A DNA stretch of 64,000 nt from Igneacidithiobacillus copahuensis (GTDB lineage: Bacteria > Pseudomonadota > Gammaproteobacteria > Acidithiobacillales > Acidithiobacillaceae), in assembly GCF_018854015.1 (NCBI RefSeq), contig NZ_JAAXYO010000165.1, positions 62,001 through 126,000 on the forward strand, given 5' to 3'. Position 1 is the first letter of the stretch. Every line of letters begins with the position of its first letter. The notes below the pieces were generated by a model. That model did not search any database. It worked only from the letters and a program-made list of their open reading frames with translations, and had not been told where the DNA came from. Shown in pieces: positions 16,274 through 23,979 of the stretch. The position numbers were made by a program, and so were the translations under genes.

Positions 16274-18472
16274 TCAGAAAGTGGCGTCTACGGTGGCGTA
16301 GACGTTGAAAGGCAGGTTCAGCTTTTGATAAGGATTGTTGCTGCTGCCGGTATAACTGACGATGTAGCTGCGATCGAAAAGATTGTTGAGATTGAGCGAG
16401 GCAGTCACCTTCTTGAAGCCGAGGGTATCGCTGAGGGGCGCATTGTGGAAGGTATAGCGCAGACTCATGTTGCTGTAGAAGCGACTACCCAGGGGCAGGA
16501 AACTGCTGCCAAGGCTGTAGTAGGAGTTTCCCATCTCATTAAACGAGATCGTTCCACGGAAGCCGTGGTAGCGAGCGATAAAGCCCACCGCTTCGGTGTG
16601 GTGCGGGGCATAGGGGAAGGGCTGCCCGGCGGAGGTCAGACGGGCGTCGAGGATACCGACGTTGGCGTAGGCACTGAAGATATCGTTCAGCACCACATTG
16701 TTCTGCCAACTGATGCCCTGGTTGATCGCCTTGCCGGCGTTCGCCAGCACCGTCTGATTCAAGGAACCTACCAGGATGGTGGTGCTCAGGATGTAATTGC
16801 TGAAATCCACGCGGAAGGCCTGCAATTGCGAAGACCAGGGACCAATTTCCCAATTGGTGCCCACCGAGTAGGTCTTGGCACGCTGGGGCTGCAGGTTGGC
16901 ATTGTAGGTGCCGGTATAGAACTGGTTGTAGGCTGGGGGATTACTGTTCTCGCTGTAATTCACATAGGCGTGCCAATTGGGCAGGATGCGCAGGTTGGCG
17001 CCCACGGAGGGCAGCACCGAGCTAAAATTGACGTCGAATTTGCCAGGGCGCCCACGCGCCAGGGCCACGTCATCGATAAAGCTGCGGCTGACGTACAAAT
17101 ACTTGAAACCGGCCGTCAATTTGAGCGCATCGACGGGCTTGTAATTGAGCACCACGAAGGGCTGATAGGTGTTCGTGACTACCGGCTCGTAGTAGCTGGA
17201 GCCCAGGTAGACATTGCTCATGCTGAGATAGCGTGAATCGTGCAAGGTGTTGTTGTGGTTGAACCAAAAGCCCAGCTCGCTATCCACCGGTCCTAGCGGC
17301 ACGAGCAGCTTGGCAATATTGCCCCAGCGATGGGTATTGTTGACGCTGTCGCGCAGCAACACCTGTCCAGCGCTGGGCCGCACCGTTGCGATGGCCCCGG
17401 TCGGCGTCAGCACCGTCTGGCTGTAAGTGGTAGCACTAGCGCTAAAGCCATCGCCATAGTAGTAATACAATTGATCCGAGAAGTGAACTCGTCCGAGATG
17501 TCCTTCGTACTTGGCGTAGCCCAGCCAGTTGATATAATTGTTGTAGTTGAAACCAGAATACAGGTAGTTCACCGTGCCATTGGGATTCAGCAGGTTGCTG
17601 GTATAGCTGTTGTAATCCCGGCCAAATTCGGCAATCTGCGCCGCAGTCGCGCCATTGTAGTAATTGAAGCGCTGGTTGTTCTGGGTGAAGAACAGGGTCA
17701 GGTTGCCGGGGCCGATGTGGGTAAGTGATTTGAAGAGAAACTGCGTCTGCGTAGCGCCGTTGTTCTGGAAGTAGCCATCGCGCTGGGTTTGATTGACATA
17801 GATCCAGGCCGAGGTGGGAGCGATGTTCTTGGCAAAGAGCCCAGTATTGATCAAACCACCATAGTTGTACTTGCCAAAGCTGCCGCCACCGACAATGGGC
17901 CGCACGATGGGGAAAGGCGAGGGCTTGAGACTGTAGGTGGCGAAGGCGCCGCCGAAGGCGGCCAGGCCGGGTAGGGCGGCCGATTCGGCGCCGGGATAAT
18001 ATTTGGCCCCGGCTACCAGTACCGAAGGAATGAACTCGTTAGTGTAGTAGGTATAGCTGTCGTTGTCGTTGAGAGGGATGCCATCCAGGGTGAAATTGAT
18101 GAGCGACTTGCTGAAGCCGTTGATGTAGACGTCATCGCCATCCATGCTGTCACCGCTGCTGACGACCATGGCGTTGGGCAGGGTGTTGAGTACCTGGGTG
18201 TAGGAATCGGTGGGGCTGATCATCTCAAACTGCCCCTTGGTGATGGTGGTCTCCTGCTGGGTGGCGGTCTTGTCAAACTTCTGCACGCGCTGAATATCGC
18301 TCTTGGGTGTCTGGCCCACGTTCAGATTGGGGGCGGCACCGAAAAAACCGGTCTCGCTGCTGGCAGTTCCGGTAACCGTACCGAGAGACTGGGTATCGGC
18401 ATGGGCATTGATCTGTACCAAAGCGCCAATGGCTGCCGCTACGGACAGCGCCAGGGATTTCTTCGTGTTCAT
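16274..18472 (-). CDS. TonB-dependent outer-membrane receptor
   Basis: 732 residues with a signal peptide MNTKKSLALSVAAAIGALVQ ending NAHA. A TonB-box-like GTVTGTAS lies close behind, then a plug domain (about 60-200; DVYINGFSKSLINFTLDGIP) and a Tyr/Asn-rich 22-strand barrel ending in an aromatic C-terminus. The start at 18472 has AGGAG 10 nt upstream; a longer frame to 18526 lacks one. The ligand cannot be read, but the gene heads an operon with exbBD, tonB and phoD and has PhoB-like boxes upstream. I therefore infer a phosphorus-containing substrate rather than an iron chelate. Confidence 0.9.
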   Translation of the reverse strand: MNTKKSLALSVAAAIGALVQINAHADTQSLGTVTGTASSETGFFGAAPNLNVGQTPKSDIQRVQKFDKTATQQETTITKGQFEMISPTDSYTQVLNTLPNAMVVSSGDSMDGDDVYINGFSKSLINFTLDGIPLNDNDSYTYYTNEFIPSVLVAGAKYYPGAESAALPGLAAFGGAFATYSLKPSPFPIVRPIVGGGSFGKYNYGGLINTGLFAKNIAPTSAWIYVNQTQRDGYFQNNGATQTQFLFKSLTHIGPGNLTLFFTQNNQRFNYYNGATAAQIAEFGRDYNSYTSNLLNPNGTVNYLYSGFNYNNYINWLGYAKYEGHLGRVHFSDQLYYYYGDGFSASATTYSQTVLTPTGAIATVRPSAGQVLLRDSVNNTHRWGNIAKLLVPLGPVDSELGFWFNHNNTLHDSRYLSMSNVYLGSSYYEPVVTNTYQPFVVLNYKPVDALKLTAGFKYLYVSRSFIDDVALARGRPGKFDVNFSSVLPSVGANLRILPNWHAYVNYSENSNPPAYNQFYTGTYNANLQPQRAKTYSVGTNWEIGPWSSQLQAFRVDFSNYILSTTILVGSLNQTVLANAGKAINQGISWQNNVVLNDIFSAYANVGILDARLTSAGQPFPYAPHHTEAVGFIARYHGFRGTISFNEMGNSYYSLGSSFLPLGSRFYSNMSLRYTFHNAPLSDTLGFKKVTASLNLNNLFDRSYIVSYTGSSNNPYQKLNLPFNVYATVDATF

Positions 18473-18566
18473 TCTGATACGCTCCTGTCGATGATGAGTC
18501 ACTTTTGCCGCGGCTCTAGGTCTCACCTGCGTGGGTCAGACCTTATGTGGGAGGAACTCTATCAGA

Positions 18567-18610
18567 GAAATGTTACAGTTGTATGAATCTTTCGTGACAG
18601 TTTTATGACA
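18567..18610 (-). promoter_or_regulatory. Four-unit Pho box upstream of the TonB receptor operon
   Basis: Read leftward, four contiguous 11-mers occur: TGTCATAAAAC, TGTCACGAAAG, ATTCATACAAC and TGTAACATTTC. The known PhoB site is two 11-bp direct repeats of CTGTCATNNNN type; the first two units here match very well and the next two more loosely. The array ends 94 bp before the receptor start. A GATAGA a few bases beyond it could serve as the -10. The divergent slp gene could also be affected. Confidence 0.75.
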
Positions 18611-18679
18611 CCCGCGTTCCTCTCTGACAAGTAAATTGTGCTACACTGTACCTCGTTGATCCTATGGAGGTATTTAGTC

Positions 18680-19222
18680 ATGTCCTATGCAAGGTTTGCG
18701 GTCGCACTCTTCCTCCCTCTAGCTCTTTCGGCTTGCGCCACGATGTCGCCGGTGGCGGGGAACTTTCCTCCTATCACACCCCACCAGGCGCAAAGCGGGG
18801 CCGAGAATGGCAAACTCGTACGCTGGGGCGGCGAGTTGATTCAGGCCGAGCCCGAGGCCCAGCAGACCTGTTTCACCGTGCTGGGTTTCCCCCTCAACTC
18901 CGAGGGCCGCCCGGTACTTGGTCGTCAGGCTGCGGATGTCGGTCGTTTTCTCGCCTGTGCGCCCGGATTCTACGATCCGACCTTATACGCCGCGGGACGC
19001 GAGGTGACCTTTATCGGAACCATACAAGGGATTGTGGTCAAGAAGGTGGGGGGGTTCGAATATCCCTATCCGCGTCTGAGTGCCAGTCAGGTTTATCTCT
19101 GGCCCGTGCCAGAGCCGGAGCCGCGCATGAGCACTGTCGTCGTGAGTGGCGGATGGGGCTGGGGCTGGCCGGGTTATTACGGCCCGTTTGGTCCGCGTTT
19201 TGGCTGGATGTATCCCTGGTGA
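18680..19222 (+). CDS. Slp-family outer-membrane lipoprotein
   Basis: 180 residues. A lipoprotein signal ends in the lipobox LSAC (Cys about residue 18). The mature part has the Slp core: LVRWGGELIQAEPEAQQTCF, RQAADVGRFLACAPGFYDP and GREVTFIGTIQG, ending in a Gly/Trp/Pro-rich tail. Slp is a starvation-inducible outer-membrane lipoprotein in E. coli; its exact role is unclear. GGAGG precedes the ATG at 18680. It is divergent from the TonB receptor and shares the intergenic region with the Pho box, so phosphate control is plausible. Confidence 0.85.
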   Translation: MSYARFAVALFLPLALSACATMSPVAGNFPPITPHQAQSGAENGKLVRWGGELIQAEPEAQQTCFTVLGFPLNSEGRPVLGRQAADVGRFLACAPGFYDPTLYAAGREVTFIGTIQGIVVKKVGGFEYPYPRLSASQVYLWPVPEPEPRMSTVVVSGGWGWGWPGYYGPFGPRFGWMYPW

Positions 19223-19297
19223 CCTGATCTCGCCCAGACAGGGCGTGTCCTGCGGACGTCTGCGTGCTAGACTCCCGCCTTTACGGGTGGGGCGCAA

Positions 19298-20161
19298 ATG
19301 ATTCGGAGTATGACGGGGTATGCCCGGGTGGTGGCGGGCGGGGCGGAAGATGGACGATCCTGGGAAGTCCGTGCGGTAAATCATCGCTTCCTGGAGATCG
19401 TCCTGCACCTTCCCGACAGTCTCCTTGGCATCGAGGCAGAATTGCGTCGGCGGGTCGCGCAGGTGGTCAAGCGCGGCAGGGTTGAACTGTGGCTGCGACA
19501 TTCTGCCCAGGAGGAGCAGCCGAGTATTCGCATCAACCCCGCATTGCTGGCGGAACTGCGTGGCGCCGTAGGTGAGATTGCAGAGTTGTGGGACGCACCG
19601 CTCCCGGAACCCGATCCCCTCGAGCTGTTGCGCTGGCCGGGTGTCCTGCAGGCCCGAGAAATAGAGGAAATTCAGCCTGAGGCGTTGCTGGCGCATCTCG
19701 ATGATGCCCTGCAGGAGCTGCAGGCATCGCGTCTGCGGGAAGGCAGCGCTCTTGCAGAAATTTTCCTGCAAAAGCTGGGCGCCATGGAGGAGATACTGCA
19801 ATCCCTGCGCGTGCAACTTCCCGGCATTGAAGCGCGGCTGGCAGAACGCCTGGAACGACGCCTGGGCGATTTGCGGCAACAGGTGGAACCCGGCCGTTGG
19901 GAGCAAGAGCTGGTCTTTTATTTGCACCGGCAGGATGTGGCCGAGGAAATGGAACGATTGACAACGCACCTTGCAGAAATTCGCCAAGTGTTGCAACGTG
20001 ACGAGGCCGTCGGACGACGTCTGGATTTCCTGGTGCAGGAGTGCAATCGGGAGGCCAATACCTTGGGCTCCAAGGCCGGCGATCCACAGGTCAGTCGGGC
20101 CGCCATCGAGCTCAAGGTGCTGATCGAACAGTTGCGTGAGCAGATCCAGAATGTGGAGTAG
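19298..20161 (+). CDS. yicC: YicC/YloC-family endoribonuclease
   Basis: 287 residues. MIRSMTGYAR at the N-terminus, EVRAVNHRFLEIVLHLPDSL, and the C-terminal HLAEIRQVL, GRRLDFLVQECNREANTLGS and AAIELKVLIEQLREQIQNVE segments are diagnostic. Family members are metal-dependent endoribonucleases that cleave structured RNAs. It heads the run yicC-gmk-rpoZ-spoT, a common proteobacterial arrangement, with 8 nt before gmk. Confidence 0.93.
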   Translation: MIRSMTGYARVVAGGAEDGRSWEVRAVNHRFLEIVLHLPDSLLGIEAELRRRVAQVVKRGRVELWLRHSAQEEQPSIRINPALLAELRGAVGEIAELWDAPLPEPDPLELLRWPGVLQAREIEEIQPEALLAHLDDALQELQASRLREGSALAEIFLQKLGAMEEILQSLRVQLPGIEARLAERLERRLGDLRQQVEPGRWEQELVFYLHRQDVAEEMERLTTHLAEIRQVLQRDEAVGRRLDFLVQECNREANTLGSKAGDPQVSRAAIELKVLIEQLREQIQNVE

Positions 20162-20169
20162 CCATAATC

Positions 20170-20802
20170 ATGAGTGATCGCGCCCATCATGCAGGGATTC
20201 TCTGGATCATTTCGGCGCCCAGCGGCGCCGGCAAGACCAGCCTGTCTCGTGCTCTGGTGCAGGAAACGACGGCTCTGCGCACGTCGGTGTCTTTTACCAC
20301 GCGCGCTCCGCGTCCGGGAGAGATCGATGGTCAGGACTATCACTTCATCTCGGCAGAGCAATTTGCCGGAATGGCAGAGCGTGGAGAATTCCTGGAGCAT
20401 GCGTTGGTACACGGCAACCGGTATGGTACCGGCGAATCGTGGGTGAAAAAGCAGCTCTTTTCCGGGGTGGACTGCTTGCTGGAAATCGACTGGCAGGGTG
20501 CGCGCCTGGTGCGAGAGCGCTTGCCAGAGCATGTCGTCAGCGTTTTCATCCTTCCACCTTCCTTGGCCGTTCTCGCTGAACGCTTGCGGGGTCGCGGCCA
20601 GGATAGCGACGAGGTGATTGCCCGACGACTGGCGGCAGCGCGGGAAGAGCTGCTACATTACGATGAGTTTGATTATCTCGTGGTTAATGAGGAGTTTCAG
20701 CGCGCTTTGGAGGACTTGCGTTGTGTCGTGCGTGCCGAGCATCTGCGGCGCAATCGCCAGCAGCACGAGGAACACACGCGTCTGCGTACTCTTTTGGCGT
20801 GA
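20170..20802 (+). CDS. gmk: Guanylate kinase
   Basis: 210 residues. The P-loop is SAPSGAGKTSL (about residues 15-25), followed by SVSFTTRAPRPGE and the GMP-binding DYHFIS and EFLEHALVHGNRYGT segments, and the lid RGRGQDSDEVIARRL. It phosphorylates GMP to GDP, supplying guanine nucleotides for GTP and for the (p)ppGpp made by the downstream spoT product. The length is typical. Confidence 0.96.
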   Translation: MSDRAHHAGILWIISAPSGAGKTSLSRALVQETTALRTSVSFTTRAPRPGEIDGQDYHFISAEQFAGMAERGEFLEHALVHGNRYGTGESWVKKQLFSGVDCLLEIDWQGARLVRERLPEHVVSVFILPPSLAVLAERLRGRGQDSDEVIARRLAAAREELLHYDEFDYLVVNEEFQRALEDLRCVVRAEHLRRNRQQHEEHTRLRTLLA

Positions 20803-20830
20803 TTTTGTAAAATAGTGAGGGAATGCCGTC

Positions 20831-21106
20831 ATGGCTCGTATTACTGTAGAAGACTGTTTGTCGAAGGTGGACAACCGCTTTGAGCTGACCTTGGTGGCAG
20901 CCCGGCGTGCCCGCCAGCTGGCTGGTGGTGCGCAGCCATTGCTTCCCGCCGGGAGAGATAAAAATACCGTGATGGCGCTACGCGAAATTGCCGCCGGTAA
21001 GGTGAGTCGTGCCATCCTCGACGAGCCGGCACCGCCACCTTTGGCCAGTTTCCCCGGCGCTGCACGGCGGGAATCCGCAGGTATCGAGGATGTCGGCGGC
21101 GACTGA
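20831..21106 (+). CDS. rpoZ: RNA polymerase omega subunit
   Basis: 91 residues starting MARITVEDCLSKVDNRFELT, with VAARRARQL and the DKNTVMALREIAAGKV helix that are hallmarks of omega. It stabilises the beta' subunit and forms part of a ppGpp site on RNA polymerase. The 3' end overlaps the spoT start by 17 nt. The C-terminal 25 residues are proline-rich and not conserved. Confidence 0.95.
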   Translation: MARITVEDCLSKVDNRFELTLVAARRARQLAGGAQPLLPAGRDKNTVMALREIAAGKVSRAILDEPAPPPLASFPGAARRESAGIEDVGGD

Positions 21107-23357
21107 ACTCAGCAACCCGGCAGACTCCGTTTTTCTGGCGGAGGCTGCCGAGGTGTTGCAGCTCTCGCCGGTAACCCCGGCTTTGGATGATCCTTGTGCG
21201 CCGCTACGTCTTCTCCTACAGCGCTATCTGTCGCCAGAAGATGTGCAGAAGGTGCGCGATGCCTATGAGCTGGCGGCATTGGCGCATCGGGAGCAGCGGC
21301 GCCGTAGTGGTGAACCCTACATTCATCACCCGGTGGCGGTTGCCTGTATCCTCGCAGAACTTCAGTTGGATGTCGCCACCATACAGGCAGCGCTCTTGCA
21401 TGATGTCATCGAGGATTGTGGCATCAGCAAAGACGAGCTGACGGAACGCTTCGGCGCCGAGGTCACCGAGATGGTAGATGGCGTCAGCAAACTCGGCCAA
21501 GTGCGCTTCGAGACCCGGGAAGAGGCGCAGGCGGAAAACTTCCGCAAGATGTTTCTGGCGATGTCACGTGATATCCGCGTCGTGCTGATCAAACTTGCCG
21601 ACCGGTTACACAACATGCGCACCATGGGGGTGATGGCGGCGGACAAACGCCGGCGCATTTCCCGCGAGACCCTGGATATCTATGCGCCAATCGCCCAGCG
21701 TCTGGGTATCCACGCCATTCGTATCGAGTTGGAAGAACTCGCCTTTTCGCATCTCTATCCGAAACGCTGGCATGCCCTGAATCAAGCGATCAAGGCAGCC
21801 CGGGGTAATCGTAAAGAGGGCGTACAGAAAATTGGACAGCTGATTGCCGAGCGTTTGCGGCAGGAAGCGATCCATGCCCAGGTAAGTGGGCGGGAAAAGC
21901 ATGTCTACAGCATTTACCGGAAGATGCAGCGCAAGGGACTACCTTTTTCCGCCATTCACGATCTCCATGCTTTTCGCATCATTGTCGATGATGTCGATAC
22001 CTGCTACCGAGTGCTCGGCATCGTCCATAGTCTGTTTCGTCCCATTCCCGGGCGTTTCAAAGATTACATCGCCATCCCGAAATCGAATGGCTATCAGTCT
22101 CTCCATACCATCCTGCTAGGGCCTTTTGGACATCCGGTGGAGATCCAGATTCGGACCGAGGATATGCATCGGGTGGCGGAAGCCGGAGTGGCCGCGCATT
22201 GGCTCTACAAGAGCGGAATTCAGCGGGCTCATGCCGAGGCGCAGGCGCGCGCGTGGATCCAGCGTCTGCTGGAGTTGCAGGCCCAGGGGGGGGATTCGCA
22301 AGAGTTTCTCGAAAGCCTGAAGATGGATCTCTTCCCTGATGAGGTCTACGTGTTCACCCCGAAGGGCAAAATTCTAGGTCTACCGCGGGGTGCTACGGCC
22401 ATTGATTTTGCCTATGCCGTGCACAGTGATATCGGTAATCGCGCGGTGGCCGCCAAAATCAATGAGATCTATGTGCCGTTGCGCAGCATCATCGACAATG
22501 GTGACAAGGTGGAGATCATCACCGCCGAGTCGGCACATCCCCAGGCCGGCTGGCTGGAGGTCGTGGTCACCGCCAAGGCGCGTGCCAATATCCGCTCTTA
22601 CCTCAAGACCATTCAGCGTGGTGACGCGGAACAACTGGGTGCCAGTCTGCTCGACAAGGCCCTGCGTAGTCTGGGAACCTCTCTCGAAGCATTGACGGAA
22701 GAAGATTTTCAGCGTGTCTATCCCACTTTTCAGGTGGCAGACCGTAGCGCCTTGTTGGTGTCGATCGGCATCGGTCAGGTCATTCCGCTGGTGGTGGCGC
22801 AAAAACTCGTACCCGAGGAAGAGCGTGGGCGTCTGGCGCAAACGGCGCGCCGACTGGGGCAGGCGGTAAGCTCCTTGCTACCGGGGCGGCCTGGGCGTGA
22901 GACGGGACACAACCAGCCATTGCTGATCCGCGGTACCGAGGGGATGCCAGTTACCCTGGCGCGCTGTTGTCGTCCCATTCCCGGGGATCCGATCCTCGGC
23001 TTCATCACGGCGGGCAAAGGGATTGTGGTGCACACCCACGATTGCCACAACATTCGGGAATGGCGCAAGCGTCGTGACCGCTGGGTGGACGTGCAGTGGG
23101 ATCCCGAAGTGCATGCCGAGTTTCCGGTCCTGGTGCGGGTTGTGGCGGAGAGTGGACGCGGGGTCCTGGCGCGGGTGGCAACCCATATCGCCCAGGCCGA
23201 TGCCAACATCGATCATGTCGATATCGAACCCCAGGATGGCCTGTATACCGGTATTACCTTTACCATCACGGTGCGCGACCGCGATCACCTGGCCCAGGTG
23301 GTGCGGAATTTACGCTCCCTGCCCTCGGTGTCGCGGGTGCAGCGCGTGAAAGGATGA
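21090..23357 (+). CDS. spoT: Bifunctional (p)ppGpp synthetase/hydrolase
   Basis: 755 residues from the ATG at 21090. The hydrolase domain has the HD motif ALLHDVIEDCG (about 105-115) and IKLADRLHNMRT. The synthetase domain contains GREKHVYSIYRKMQRKGLPF, ALNQAIKAARGN and IAIPKSNGYQSLHT. Then come a TGS domain (VYVFTPKGKILGLPRGATAI), a zinc-finger-like segment (TLARCCRPIPGDPILGFIT) and a C-terminal ACT domain. Because the HD residues are intact I expect both synthesis and hydrolysis of the alarmone. It sits in the usual place after gmk and rpoZ. Confidence 0.95.
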   Translation: MSAATELSNPADSVFLAEAAEVLQLSPVTPALDDPCAPLRLLLQRYLSPEDVQKVRDAYELAALAHREQRRRSGEPYIHHPVAVACILAELQLDVATIQAALLHDVIEDCGISKDELTERFGAEVTEMVDGVSKLGQVRFETREEAQAENFRKMFLAMSRDIRVVLIKLADRLHNMRTMGVMAADKRRRISRETLDIYAPIAQRLGIHAIRIELEELAFSHLYPKRWHALNQAIKAARGNRKEGVQKIGQLIAERLRQEAIHAQVSGREKHVYSIYRKMQRKGLPFSAIHDLHAFRIIVDDVDTCYRVLGIVHSLFRPIPGRFKDYIAIPKSNGYQSLHTILLGPFGHPVEIQIRTEDMHRVAEAGVAAHWLYKSGIQRAHAEAQARAWIQRLLELQAQGGDSQEFLESLKMDLFPDEVYVFTPKGKILGLPRGATAIDFAYAVHSDIGNRAVAAKINEIYVPLRSIIDNGDKVEIITAESAHPQAGWLEVVVTAKARANIRSYLKTIQRGDAEQLGASLLDKALRSLGTSLEALTEEDFQRVYPTFQVADRSALLVSIGIGQVIPLVVAQKLVPEEERGRLAQTARRLGQAVSSLLPGRPGRETGHNQPLLIRGTEGMPVTLARCCRPIPGDPILGFITAGKGIVVHTHDCHNIREWRKRRDRWVDVQWDPEVHAEFPVLVRVVAESGRGVLARVATHIAQADANIDHVDIEPQDGLYTGITFTITVRDRDHLAQVVRNLRSLPSVSRVQRVKG

Positions 23358-23374
23358 ATTGTCAGGAGATTGTC

Positions 23375-23776
23375 ATGCCCAAACCCGTTCACAGTGCAGA
23401 GGCCCCAAAGGCCATAGGCGCCTACAGTCAGGCCATGATCCATGGCGATCTGCTGTATCTCTCTGGTCAGATCCCGATCGATCCGAAAACGGGAGAGCTG
23501 GTGCAGGGAGACTTTGCTGTGCAGATGCAACAGGTCCTGGATAATTTGCAAGCCGTCTGTGGGGCGGCGGGCACCGACCTACGGCGGGCGGTGAAATTAC
23601 AGGTGTATCTGAGTGATCTGAGCAATTTTGCGACGGTGAATGCGCTCATGGAAAAATTTTTTACCCCTCCCTATCCGGCGCGTGCGGCATTACAGGTTGC
23701 CGCCTTACCGCGTAACGCGGCGGTGGAGATCGACGGCATCGTCGCCCTGGCTGAGGCGGATCATGCTACCGGCTGA
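23375..23776 (+). CDS. ridA: RidA family enamine/imine deaminase
   Basis: 133 residues matching the YjgF/RidA family: KAIGAYSQAMIHGDLLYLSG, QIPIDPKTGELV, QMQQVLDNLQAV, and the active-site arginine in PARAALQVAALPRNAAVEID. RidA hydrolyses reactive 2-aminoacrylate-type enamines and protects PLP enzymes. CAGGAG precedes the ATG. It overlaps the next gene by 14 nt, within the spoT-recG run. Confidence 0.93.
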   Translation: MPKPVHSAEAPKAIGAYSQAMIHGDLLYLSGQIPIDPKTGELVQGDFAVQMQQVLDNLQAVCGAAGTDLRRAVKLQVYLSDLSNFATVNALMEKFFTPPYPARAALQVAALPRNAAVEIDGIVALAEADHATG

Positions 23777-23975
23777 TCTGCAGCAGCCGGTTCGCGTTCT
23801 TCTGCAACGCTATCCGGAATTGCGTGGCTTGCTGGAAGAAAAGGGAATCCACTGCAATGAGTGTTTCGTCGCCGAGCGAGAAACCTTGGCTGGCGTAGCT
23901 GCCATGCATCATCTCGATCTAGAGTTGTTGCTGCAGGACTGGGAAAGGCGCCGCGCGCAAGACGCCAACGCCTGA
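23763..23975 (+). CDS. DUF1858-like small protein with CxxC
   Basis: 70 residues. The core LLQRYPELRGLLEEKGIHCN followed by ECFVAERETL, then AAMHHLDLELLLQDWE, follows the DUF1858 pattern (helical domain with a CxxC near the middle, here CNEC). Such domains occur alone or fused to redox enzymes and are proposed redox-disulfide modules; the function is not established. It overlaps ridA by 14 nt and ends 4 nt before the recG start, so translation is probably coupled. Confidence 0.7.
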   Translation: MLPADLQQPVRVLLQRYPELRGLLEEKGIHCNECFVAERETLAGVAAMHHLDLELLLQDWERRRAQDANA

Positions 23976-23979
23976 AGGT

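Noticed and set aside
18473..18679. Fur box upstream of the TonB receptor
   Set aside because: No GATAAT-type palindrome is visible; the PhoB-like direct repeats explain the conserved pattern better.
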